Part shown: positions 1 to 9,212 of the stretch, in pieces | Position numbering within the stretch: the first letter of the stretch is position 1 | How the letters are laid out: each line of letters opens with the position of its first letter | Assembly (NCBI GenBank): GCA_036873755.1 | Contig: JAVTVY010019006.1 | Coordinates: 1-64,000, forward strand | Length of the DNA: 64,000 nt | Direction of reading: 5' to 3' | Source of the DNA: Hanleya hanleyi | Lineage: Eukaryota > Mollusca > Polyplacophora > Lepidopleurida > Hanleyidae | The notes under the pieces: generated by a model | The model's database searches: none | Told to the model about the DNA's origin: nothing | Seen by the model: only the letters and a program-made list of their open reading frames with translations | Translations under genes and position numbers: made by a program

Positions 1-560
1 AATATTCCACTGGACTAAGGAACTGTTCTATAATTCAATTTGTATGGGTACCAAACGCCTTTGATATATATGTTCTATGAGTACTGATGATATTGCACCG
101 AATTAACTGTTGCATATAGGTTCAATAATTGTATGGGTACCAACCGCCTTTGATAAGGCACCCCCTGTTCTGGGCTTCAATTTTCACATGGTTGTTCTCA
201 CGTTGTTGTTGTTACTGAATAAAAAAAGATCTCACCAAAAAACCCTGTCTTGTGTGTTTTATTCATAATGCATCAATGCCCAATGTGGAGATTCAGTCAA
301 ACTGAAATCAGTGGTGTAGGATAGGGCCAAAATATAACCCATCAATGTTAGAATGCAAGCGCACTATAGTAAAAATAGAGAGCCAATGAAATCAACCCAC
401 AGACCAAGTACGTGTATTTGGTCTAGGTTTGGAGCGGGCATTTCATTGAGCTGCGTGTATACGGCGAGTGAAGACTCGACCAACACGTATAGATTAAGTT
501 GATGACTATAAGTTCTATGTAGCGCGCTGCGGCCGGGGGAAACCCCCCAGACAGGGTGTA
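1..560. other. Left flank, no gene recognised
   Basis: I see no convincing coding region here. Two imperfect copies of a 25-base stretch (TATGGGTACCAA(A/C)CGCC core) start near 42 and 130, 88 bases apart. A short AATAAAAAAAG run near 219 looks like a poly(A) signal or retroposed tail. The open frame on the minus strand at 364-657 has no recognisable domain and is probably chance. Confidence 0.5.
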
Positions 561-1195
561 CAGTGCGTGGGACTACTTTCTGCCCGCGGAGGCAGACCAC
601 ATCACCACCAGACCGCATCACCGCGGATGAATACATGGAACTATTTTTGACCTGCAAAGGCTATCTATTGTCCCGGAGAGGGCCGGACATTGCCGGAGAT
701 GACACCGGCCGTGCCGCCATCTTGAACCAGAAGGCAGACGCCGCCATCTTGGATATGGCCCATAATGCACCGGGTCAAAATACTCGCTTCTTATTGGACG
801 AGAGCTCTGTGACGTCATCTCATTTGCATAAAAGAGCGGGAATTTCAGTTTTATATACTGCGCATGCGCAGAATGACGATATTTCAACACCACACCCACC
901 CCATCAGATGCCCCTTCACGAATGCTTCACATGGATACCTCACTCGACCCAATCGGACCATGCAGCGTATTTCCAGTCTAGGAACTACTTTTTCTCCGCG
1001 GAAGCTTTCTTCCGTGACCGCATCACCGCCAGACCGCATCACCGCGGAGGAATATACATACCCAGGGACCTTTGCCGGAACTATGGTCACCCAGAACTCT
1101 TCAGTGTTGGAGGTGGGAAAGGTCAGTCACGTGACGTCATCTCATTTGCATAAATGGGACCCAATTTCAGTTTTATATACTACTGCATCTGAGTC
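560..1195 (+). repeat. Duplicated promoter-like module
   Basis: Two diverged copies of one module lie in direct orientation, roughly 565-870 and 975-1195. Both contain a GACCGCATCACCGC block (near 612 and 1017). Both end with the same ordered motifs: TGACGTCA (810-817 and 1132-1139), ATTTGCAT (822-829 and 1144-1151) and TTTTATATA (849-857 and 1171-1179). The order is CRE, octamer, TATA with similar spacing, which reads like a duplicated core promoter. The second copy stops just outside the left end of Polinton-A. Whether it belongs to the host, an LTR or the Polinton cannot be decided here. Confidence 0.6.
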
Positions 1196-1220
1196 AAAAG
1201 GGCACTCCCGGGTCAAACTA

Positions 1221-1960
1221 GGCGGCGAGAGGAGGCCAGCGGGTGGGGCGCGAGGAGGCAGTGCTTGGGCGCGAGAAAGCAGCCAGTGGGTGGGGGCGAG
1301 GAGGCGTTGGGCGGGGGGGGGGGGCGAGGAGGCAGCCCAGCGGGTGAGCTCGAGGAGGCGCATGGGCAGATGGGGCCAGCGGGTGGGCATGAGGAGGCGC
1401 GAGCAAACCATGGGGTTACGGTTTGTAGGGTGACGATTGTTAGAAAGATTACACCCTTCGCTTGTGCCTGGGCCCCCTGGAGCGTCGGGTTGGTTGCGTT
1501 GCTCGAGCCAGTGGGGCGCGCTTGCAGAGTGAGGGTGAGTCCGCCCCCGCTCTGCATCTGGGAGTAAGGTGCTCGCCTGGGGCGGCGGATGGTCGCGTCC
1601 CTCGAGCGCCGGGTTGGTTGCGTTCCTAGCCCCCCGGGGCGCCGGGTTGGTTACGGGTTGCTCGCGTTCCAAGGCCCCCGGGGCCACTCTCTATACTACT
1701 AGGGGCCTCCCCCTGGCGGCCCCTAACCCACATTCCACCATACCTCAAGCACATAAGACTTCACATACATAAATAATGATCAAAGATCATGTACGCCCCC
1801 AAAAGTAGCGGTCAAAAACTGCAAAACCGGTTCTGGCACAGTTCACTCGATAGGGCCCTCCCCACCCCCCCCCCCTGGAGTGCCCCCAGCCCAGATGCTA
1901 CCATATCTCAAGCACATAAGGCTCACACACATAAATAACTATGTACGTCGCGCGGGCTTC
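1221..1960 (+). repeat. Polinton-A left terminal inverted repeat
   Basis: About 740 bp matching the reverse complement of 20,990-21,947. The outer third is a G-rich minisatellite built on GAGGAGGCGC with GCGGGTGGG spacers, including a run of 12 or more G near 1,311. The middle holds GTCGGGTTGGTTGCGTT blocks. The inner part has two ACATAAATAATGATC-like AT-rich segments (near 1,769 and 1,965). The minus strand is C-rich and several stretches could form G-quadruplexes. Confidence 0.85.
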
Positions 1961-2250
1961 ACGTACATAAATAATGGACTTACTTGCCAACATTCCATTC
2001 TATGGAGAGCCCAGCCACAGTCCAGTTGATATACACGAAAAGTATGGTGGGCAAGAGGCGATATAAAGCCGCAAGCGGTTGCTTCGTATGGTGGGCAAGA
2101 GGCGATATAAAGCCGCAAGCCATTTCGTCGCCTAGTTGGTGAATTTGCCTACTTTATAGTCTGCGAGCCCCGGTCTTTTTGGTTGCCTGAAGGCACGTAC
2201 ATGTCTGAAAGTCGAGGCTCTGGGCCGAGAGGGTCAAGTATTTTGCCCGT
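1960..2250. repeat. Tandem 44-bp duplication with TATA-like core
   Basis: TATGGTGGGCAAGAGG begins at 2,043 and again at 2,087, each followed by CGATATAAAGCCGCAAGC. It lies between the left terminal repeat and the first Polinton-A gene. The repeated GATATAAAG could act as a TATA element, but no plus-strand gene follows directly. Nothing else is recognisable in this stretch. Confidence 0.6.
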
Positions 2251-2253
2251 GAC

Positions 2254-2526
2254 TTAGGAGTACTCGCGGATTGCGGCATCGACGTCATGGAATGTGCGCA
2301 CGGCGTGTCCCTCACGTCGGAGCTCTTCATTTATCCAGTCAAGCCTTTCGGTTCGCTTTTTTGTCCATGCATTCCTTGTAGCCTGGAGCTGTTCTATGGC
2401 CTTGTCATGACGTTTGCGCTCTTCGTCAACACCCGAATTTCGAAACATGGAAAAGAGGTAATTCGACCCACTGAAGGCAAGAGCGTTGACCAGAGCTCCA
2501 CCCAGTAGCAAGGCAATCGAGGCCAT
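2254..2526 (-). CDS. Small Polinton membrane protein, 90 aa
   Basis: An open reading frame of 90 codons starting MASIALLLGGALVNALAF. The first 20 or so residues are hydrophobic and look like a signal anchor or membrane segment. The rest is charged and helical, rich in Arg, Glu and Lys (around residues 35-80), and could form a coiled coil. I recognise this N-terminal pattern from conserved small Polinton proteins. No enzymatic motif is visible, so the function is unknown; a virion or membrane role is inference. It is the first gene inside the left terminal repeat and points outward. The frame is intact, although the family protein may normally be longer. Confidence 0.6.
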   Translation of the reverse strand: MASIALLLGGALVNALAFSGSNYLFSMFRNSGVDEERKRHDKAIEQLQATRNAWTKKRTERLDWINEELRREGHAVRTFHDVDAAIREYS

Positions 2527-2770
2527 GTTTTCTAGTAGGCAAGGCTACGGATTTTACCTTCTCTGCTTGAAGTTGACATCTTTGAAGACATTAATGCATA
2601 TGAAAAGGATCCTTTAATTGCTCTGTCTCCGTAGTCCCGACCGTCGCAATGACTGGCGTCATGCGCGCTGTCGCTCGAAGATCAGTTGGCTCTCTCACAG
2701 GCGGCCATCCTGAAAGAGCACGCGAGCGCAACATGTATCCCACGTGCAGAGACCCTGCAATTCCTAAACC

Positions 2771-3485
2771 TCATAGTAAATTAGGAACCCACTGTGGTCG
2801 CGCAGTTCTGACGTTCGGTTCGGTGCTTGACGTGGTCGTCTTGGCAGTCTGTGACACTCCTGTGGGTGCAAGACGTTCCTTGGCCTCCTTGAGCGCCATC
2901 TTTAGTTGTTCTTGTTTAGTCTTCCGCGCGACAGCGCTCTTTCGTCCCGCTTCCACCTTTTTAGCGTTCTTTTCTTCAGGCGCTGTCACTTCCTGACTGA
3001 GGGTCTGCCGAGTCACTCTCACCGATGGCTGATTCGCTTGTGGTTCCAGTACCTCCATCATCATCGAACGTAGATGCGTATGTCTGGGGGCTTGTGTGTC
3101 CAAATTGGCAGTGTTTAGCAGTGGTAAGTGCTGTGGACAGGGGTGCTAAGAACATTCCAAAGCGGTGGTATATCTGACAGGTAGCATTGCTTAGCGCATG
3201 CTCAACAAAGGGGTCATCTAGGTCAGCAACGAGCTTTGACTGATTTTCAGGTGGAATGGGGAGCAAAGTGCTGGCTGCCATGGCATAGAGCTGAAGTGCA
3301 GCTGTCCTCAAGGTCTTAGTCATCTTAGCTCCCAAGCGCGCTTCATAGCGAGAATAAAGTTTCTCAACTTCTATATCGTCCAGGCTTTCGACCTGGTCCG
3401 GTGTAATGGCCCTCCCCATGTACTGCTTGGCCTGTCCTCCAGCGGCCAATGTTGCTAGTCTTGCGCGCTTACTAGCAATAGCCAT
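2771..3485 (-). pseudogene. Polinton-A basic protein gene, frameshifted
   Basis: Two overlapping frames make one gene. The upstream part (3,485 to about 2,976) begins MAIASKRARLATLAAGG and has an Ala-rich helical stretch. The downstream part (3,103-2,771) is Lys/Arg-rich with a predicted coiled coil around the EKNAKKVEAGRKSAVARK segment. A frameshift near 3,040 separates them. It lies immediately downstream of the capsid gene on the same strand, as expected in a structural-gene block. A basic C-terminus suggests a core or DNA-binding virion protein, but that is inference from composition. No named family is recognised. Confidence 0.5.
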
Positions 3486-3576
3486 ACCGGCGGCTCCTAC
3501 GGAGCTAGAGTGAGACGTTGCGTCTGCCCCAGCAGCACTTCGTGTGGTTCCGGCTGCCGCGCCGTTGTCGTCGCAA

Positions 3577-4413
3577 CTAGATGTAGCCGTTCATGCTGCG
3601 AGCGGGCACGTTCAGGTTGATGTTGCAGAGAGTGTCAGACTTGGTACGTGTCAGTTTGCGGTAGCGGAGCACCCTGTCATAGAGGAGGGCTAGGCGTCCT
3701 GCATACTGGCTTCGGATCAATCTGGCGAGATCATTCTGCGTGACCATTTCCAACTCCAGGCAGATGTTCTCAATATTGTAACTGGCAGCTGGATCATCCT
3801 CTGCGACGATCACGCGACTGTAATCGTAAATGTTAGTTCGTACTCCAGACGATCACCAAGCGCACTTTGGTAGAAAGGCATGTGGTTGTCCAGCAACTCA
3901 AATGTCAAGCGGGACAAAGATGCGGTTGCCGTATGCCCGTGCTATGGTTTTATCTGTTTTCGTGTCTACAGCATCCGCGGCACCAACCCGAAGCTGTGTC
4001 GTGTTCTGTTTTCTCCTGGTATCTATACCCTGGTAGGCTGCATTATTGCGCTCCTTGGCTGTTTTCCACAGGTCGCCATAGCAGTGGTATATGTCAGAGT
4101 CGTCAATGCTCATAACCTCATTGCCGCTGATTTTGATTGTTGTCTTCTTCATGATTGCACGGCCCAGATTCTGAACCACGGGTCGATCCGCGACGGTGGA
4201 GTTCAGTTCGATGTTGAAGGCGAGGCGAGCGGTCACCGGAACAATACCGTCGTGAACTCCGTGATTGGGAAAGCGCACCAGTAGCCATTGGTTCTGGTCG
4301 ATAGTGCTGGGGTTGTTTGTGATCACAACTGCATGGCGAACCCCCTTGATCCCAAGTGGCTCGCGAAGTCTGCGGTAGGGATTAAGCTTGCGATCGTATT
4401 GTGAAGAAGCCAT
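3577..4413 (-). pseudogene. Polinton-A major capsid protein, broken
   Basis: The first 171 codons from the ATG at 4,413 are open. They contain the segment KISGNEVMSIDDSDIYHCYG, which I recognise from Polinton double-jelly-roll major capsid proteins. Stops and a frameshift interrupt it at about 3,898-3,840. The frame resumes at 3,813-3,577 with the blocks NIENICLELEMVTQNDLARL and LNVPARSM, typical of the second half of the family. The C-terminal portion is missing: the gene stops shortly after LNVPARSM and runs into the next ORF. It diverges from the coiled-coil gene, with only 43 bp between the two ATGs, so they probably share a promoter region. Confidence 0.75.
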
Positions 4414-4456
4414 CTCGCCAAGGTAATATTGAAGTGATAAGCTGTGATAGTTGAAT
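4414..4456. promoter_or_regulatory. Divergent intergenic promoter region
   Basis: A 43-bp spacer separates the minus-strand capsid ATG (4,413) and the plus-strand coiled-coil gene ATG (4,457). It must contain or overlap the 5' untranslated regions and promoters of both. It is AT-rich (TAATATTGAAGTGATAAGC) but shows no clear TATA box on either strand. Confidence 0.4.
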
Positions 4457-5353
4457 ATGGCAGACTATGATGTTGATACCGGCCGTCTCGAAGAGACAAA
4501 AACGAGACGGGACGAGGAAACGGACGATGTCGATTTGTCAACCGGCAGCATGGGTCCTTCGGACGCGCAAGCACAGGAAGGAGACCGCTCTCCTGGCACT
4601 CTCTCTCTTTAACAATAGTTAGTCCAGACAACTTTCGATGACTACTACAACTACCAGGCAGAGAAGGGGATTGCTCCTAACCTAGGTAGGGATTACTCGA
4701 AGTTTGAACTCACAACTGACGGGAAGCTGCGTCTTGTGGCTTACCCCAACTTGGACTTAATTAACATTCGTACAGGTCAGCCTCTATCCCTGTCCACGGT
4801 AGCCGGGAAGTGTGGCGGTCTCAATTCGAGATGAACTAGGGTTTGTAGACTGGTGCCGTCAGTCATCGGCAAAGCTGCTCCCTCAGGCTGCGGTAGCTCT
4901 ACAGACGGCGAGCGAAGAGCTTGGCGGGCCTGCAGCGGCTGTCGAAAGCGTTGAACTCCAGGACCTTGGCAGAAGAGCCAAGGCAGCCTCAGACTCTTCA
5001 GAAAATGGAAACGGCCTACACGGACGCGCAAATCGATGAAGTCATTGGCACCATGCACGACCCCCCTTTAAATCTCCGAGAGCTGCGTGGGCTTGAAAAG
5101 GCCCTCCAGACCATTCGGGGTGAGCTCACCAACAACCTGATCAAGCTGTCAAAATTGGATGACCGCATTGCTCTCGAGGAAAGAAAACTGAATGAGACGG
5201 ACGTAGATGAGTTCTCTCGAAGGCGCGTCGCGGAGCGTGTTCGAGGACTTAAGGATGAGCGGGCCGCCCGCCTTCAGGCTGCAACTGCCAGTCGAGAGGC
5301 TCTTCGCTCACAGATTAACCGAATCTGAGAGACGATAAACCGCGTCCTCAACG
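4457..5353 (+). pseudogene. Polinton-A coiled-coil/membrane protein, part 1 of 3
   Basis: Starts at ATG 4,457 (MADYDVDTG). In-frame stops occur at 4,610 and 4,616, and there are frameshifts near 4,815 and 4,980. The last segment (to 5,328) is a strong coiled coil, rich in Glu/Arg/Leu, with the block DEQID-like/GTMHDPPLNLRELRGLEKAL, recognisable as a conserved Polinton protein of unknown function. A stop at 5,326 is followed by a few more family-like codons, then PLE-1 begins at about 5,354. The remainder of the same gene is found at 8,084-8,183 and 8,943-9,212. A structural or membrane-associated virion role is a guess from the coiled coil and the hydrophobic C-terminus. Confidence 0.72.
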
Positions 5354-8083
5354 AATTACAAGCGTCTAGTCCGTCATTCATAATCCAGCCGTCGTCCATT
5401 AGAGAATATCCGCGTCCATAATCCAAAGACCTATTCCATTTTCCATATAACAGTATTAGCACCAAATTCAAAAAGACAATCATAGTATACAAAAACATAG
5501 GCTTGTTTCCTGCAAGAGAAGCGGTCAACAGTTTTCAATGATGCCGGCAAGACATCATGATGTTCCAAAAATATCAAATCCGTATCGCTGATCAGTATTC
5601 TTAATCCATAATATTCGTTATAGAGTCGTCACCTAAAAAATGATGTATCTCAGTCACGCTTTGATTGTGACTGTTCATATGAGTACCATGAGGATCTTGA
5701 AGTACATGGGTTCATACGGCCCCTAGCCCCAGGTTAAGCGGAATTAGACACAAGTTACGAAACGTAGCGCCATAGATCTTGCACGCTACGTTCGTATTTT
5801 GCTATCAGCATGCGATATGTATCGCCAAATTTGAGAAACTTTGAGTGTAGGCGCTTGGTGGAATAGCCCTGCTTTTAAGTTTCTGCACCAATGTTTTGTG
5901 ACGTTGATTAAAATCGTCACATTTAACACAGGATCTAGCAAATGCTACTAAGCGAGATATGCATACGCCATATGCAGGTCCCACTGGAATATTACTGTCC
6001 AGAAAGGGATAGTTTACGATGTCGAAATTGTAATCATCTCTTTTGTCATAAAGTCGACGAGAGAGAATGCCGCTTCATTTTTATAGAGATAGAGATCTAA
6101 ATATGATGTGCCTGTAGGGCTATCTGTAGTTTCCTTCAAATCCAGTGAAGGTGGATATATATCCTTCACTGCCTCATTTATATAGCGGTTATCCACAGCG
6201 AGAAGATCGTCTATATAACGTTTGGTGAATGAGAAGGAACGGGCTTTGAATGGATCGGTTTTTGAAAGCGCCTGCATATAGTCATACTCATAAGAGAACA
6301 GATACAGGTCAGCCAACAGGGGTGCACAATTAGTACCCATTGGAATACCTATATGCTGCTGATATATTGTGTTGCCAAATTTCACATAGATATTTTTAAT
6401 GAGAAATTCAAGCAACTCTATAAACAAAGAAACATCCCATGAATGATATCTCTTGTATGTAGCAGAGCTAAAGAATGCTTTATGGCTTCTGACATTAATA
6501 TATCTACGATCAGTTTTCTTGAACACAGATACTATTAATGAACTTAGACGGTCAATAAGGTCCTGATGAGGGATTGTAGTATAGAGAGTCGAGAAATCCC
6601 ATGTGGATACATGTCTGTACGGTATGTGACCTTTAGCATCAAGCTCTTCCGTAAGACATTTTGAGTTTTCAATATCCACATACATTCAACGCCAGAGTTC
6701 TTAGAAATAATGGCGCAATACCTTTCCCAAAATGCTTTTACCTCCTGGAGGGCCCTCGTCAATAGGGTTGAAAGAAACTTGGTGGTGCAGATTCTAGAAC
6801 CAGCTATGAATCTAGCTTTGTATGGTAATTTATGCATTTTGGGAGTCCAGTATAGTTTTGGTATGTCGTTATGATTGGTTGGAAGACAAATACCTCTTTC
6901 CATGAGAAACTTTTTGTGATTGTTAACTAAATCTTCCAGAGTAAATGCAGTTTGGGAGTAAGTAGACGTATTTGATGAAGATATGTCTACACCCAATTCT
7001 TCAACCAGCACCTGGTAATAGTAATATTTACATATGAATATTATATTATTCGGAGCTTTGTCTGCTGGGACTATGACGAATTTACTCTGGAGATTTGCTA
7101 GAACTTCTTGCGAATTGAGGTTTCTCAGTACTTGTTTTGCTTGGGAAGAGTACTTCTTTCAATATGGCGGATTGTTTCAACGACCTTGCTCTTGGTGAGG
7201 TCCAGCCAATCAGCGAGTACTGTAGGTTCAACTTTTTCTCGCTTAGACCAATCAATAACGTGCTGTTCCAATGCAGACAGGACTATCTTCTGGTCGGCCT
7301 TCAGATTTATTCTTCTTGGCTCTCTATAATTAGGTCCTTTCATCAGGAATAATTTCAGATCCTTATCACTCACCACATCAAGGTCACCAGTCACAATATG
7401 TTTGCATGGTGTATAGATAAAGTTCGACGATTCACAATCACAACTATAGCCTCCTGACGTGTATAAGTTCCAGTCAAACTCCTGGACAGCATTGGAGTAA
7501 TTTAATATTTTGGTGGCTATAGATTTAGTGTACTTATATGAAATGCAAGGAGGTTATATTTCCTGAAGACGCAGATTGTTGTATATCTCTGGCTATTTGA
7601 TCTAAAGCTCTCAGAGGTAACGCATACAGAACTGTACGTAAGCTTGGTATACTATTGGGTGTGTTGGTTAAACCCACTAAGTAATTTAAAGTGATATGAT
7701 CGTGAATCATCGAACTATTAAATTTTCGCCAACCATGGCTGCGATGTCTCCGTTGATGGGGTTTAAATAGTTGGGTAATGTTGGATATATTTGAACGGCG
7801 GTTTGTAGCATTGCCGAACACACTGACATTATCATTTAAACCAAACGGAAACACTGACCCAAGTTCTAGCATCCAGAATAATTCCCGCTCTCGGATTTTT
7901 CTCTCAAATCCAAAGGGGGAATCCTTAGCAGATGGATAGACGACGTCTATGATCTGAATACTAAAGTTATCCCAGCCATGGTCGGGTTTAGAAAAATGCC
8001 TACCTATAAGCATTTGCTTTTTCCTAACGGATTTTCTGTGACCGTTCACCCTAAGATGGAGTCTTTGGGTGGTCTTGCCACTA
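5354..8083 (-). mobile_element. PLE-1, Penelope-like retrotransposon inside Polinton-A
   Basis: A Penelope-type element on the minus strand that interrupts the coiled-coil gene. The 3' end is the ACAAGCGTCTAGTCCGTC end at 5,354, a terminus shared with PLE-2 (26,566) and PLE-3 (12,455). The 5' end lies within a GIY-YIG domain at about 8,083, so the copy is 5'-truncated. Polinton gene sequence resumes directly on both sides. Confidence 0.85.
5755..8083 (-). pseudogene. PLE-1 polyprotein: GIY-YIG endonuclease then reverse transcriptase
   Basis: Reading on the minus strand, the first part (8,083-7,534) contains the C-terminal half of a GIY-YIG nuclease: LRVNGHRKSVRKK, then RERELFWMLELGSVFPFGLN. 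It is followed by a basic block RRHRSHGWRK. A frameshift near 7,540 leads into the reverse transcriptase. A Cys-rich block (GGYSCDCESS, PCKHIVTG) precedes YTTIPHQDL (motif A), IGIPMGTNCAPLLADLYL (motif B region) and RYIDDLLAVD (catalytic YIDD). Further frameshifts fall near 7,120, 7,011 and 6,600. It ends at 5,755. The nuclease lies N-terminal to the RT, the permuted order reported for Naiad-type PLEs, rather than C-terminal as in canonical Penelope. The YIDD is intact but the copy is not translatable as a whole. Confidence 0.8.
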
Positions 8084-8183
8084 CCCTGGCTGAGCGACTT
8101 CGCACGTTGTCCAGAGAGCAGGGGATAAGCATTGTTAGCATCTTCACTGCGCTGGGCTTCATCGTGTCCACCCTAGTGCTTGC
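8084..8183 (+). pseudogene. Polinton-A coiled-coil/membrane protein, part 2 of 3
   Basis: A 100-bp exon-like island between PLE-1 and the PLE-B tails. It encodes TLAERLRTLSREQG followed by the hydrophobic GFIVSTLVLA, i.e. the end of the coiled coil and the first membrane segment of the gene that begins at 4,457. There is no start codon of its own; the open frame seen through it begins in PLE-1 sequence. The right junction is within GTGCTTGC. Confidence 0.75.
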
Positions 8184-8942
8184 CAATTACCAGCACACGA
8201 GTTGTCAGAGCATTTCCATCATAGCTCTCTAGATTTGTATCTAATACCGCTTTTGCCGGTGCTAGGGATCGTGTGGTCATATCATCCAAGTTGCCACATG
8301 AACAGGTACAATAAAAGCGTACCTGAGATACAACACATATCACGAATCGTTAGATTCTTGATATGTGCTTTAGAATAGGTTAACCAGTCAGTATGTCGGC
8401 ACCTCTTCCCACTTCCCTTATATGTGTTGTAATGTTTTCCTGTATATGGCGAGATTCTGCTGGTGGACGTTTCGTCCCCGAGGTCCGCCCCTGTACAGAC
8501 CTTTTGGTCTTTGATATATGTTGGCATTTGTGGGAAGTTGATGCTGGGTCGACATCGGGCCTTACAGACTAGTCTTTTGTGTTAAATGCCGTCATTTACA
8601 TCTGACGACGATACAGCTCACCAATCTCCAATGTACGAGTTGTCACAGCTAAACAGCTCACCAATTACCAGTATACGAGTTGTCAGAGCATTTCCATCAT
8701 AGCTCTCTAGATTTGTATCTAATACCGCTTATGCCGGTGCTAGAGGCCGTGTGGTCATATCATCCAAGTTGCCACATGAACAGGTACAATAAAAGCGTAC
8801 CTGAGATACAACACATATCACGAATCGTTAGATTCTTGGTATGTGCTTTAGAATAGTTTAACCAGAGGACTATTCTGTGAAGTCATGTGACGCAGTCAGT
8901 ATGTCGGCACCTTTTCCCACTTCCCTTATATGTGTTGTAATT
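8184..8942 (+). mobile_element. Two tandem tails of a second Penelope family (PLE-B)
   Basis: Two direct copies of one sequence, about 8,184-8,640 and 8,641-8,942. Each starts CAATTACCAG(C/T)A(C/T)ACGAGTTGTCAGAGC and contains CCGGTGCTAG and AAAAGCGTACCTGAGAT. The tail aligns by eye with the 3' tail of PLE-1/3 (CCGGGGCTAG... AAAGCGTGACTGAGAT), so I assign it to a related Penelope family in plus orientation. Tandem terminal units resemble the pseudo-LTR arrangement typical of PLEs. The copy sits inside the coiled-coil gene. The first unit also holds GGACGTTTCGTCC, a short hairpin. Confidence 0.7.
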
Positions 8943-9212
8943 GCTTTGACGGGCGAAGGTACCCCAGGCCCGACACCGTCTCCTTCCAACCCTGCCAGCG
9001 GGACTGTAAAAGAGTAGGTCAAGAAACACCTACACGCAAAGCTTGCTGGAACAGCCGCGTCGGCGCTGCCCGGCATAATTGGGAGCATTGTTTCCTGGCT
9101 TCTTAGACTTATGTCGAAAACTACTGGATGGTTTGCAGAGAATATGTGGTCCTTGGTTGTTGCGGCTGCGGGGCTGCTTTATGTGGTGACGCGCGACTGG
9201 CTAACGAAATTG
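8943..9212 (+). pseudogene. Polinton-A coiled-coil/membrane protein, part 3 of 3
   Basis: Resumes after the PLE-B insertion with a Pro/Ser-rich linker (GEGTPGPTPSPSNPASG), an in-frame stop near 9,018, then two hydrophobic segments: ALPGIIGSIVSWLLRL and SLVVAAAGLLYVVTRDWL. These are recognisable as the C-terminal membrane region of the conserved Polinton protein started at 4,457. The frame runs on to 9,611, but this extension overlaps the opposite-strand gene and is probably not coding. The gene therefore ends near 9,212, tail to tail with the minus-strand gene. Confidence 0.7.

Noticed and set aside
1213..1687. Pro/Ala/Arg-rich long frames in the Polinton-A left terminus
   Set aside because: They are by-products of the G-rich minisatellite; the same frames appear mirrored in the right terminus and none has a domain.
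3830..4284. Plus-strand frames over the capsid gene
   Set aside because: They lie opposite the recognisable minus-strand capsid frame and have no motif.
8440..8500. GGACGAAACGTCC as part of a hammerhead ribozyme
   Set aside because: A GAAA-like core is present, but the CUGANGA core and helix I partner were not found within reach on either strand; it is a simple hairpin.
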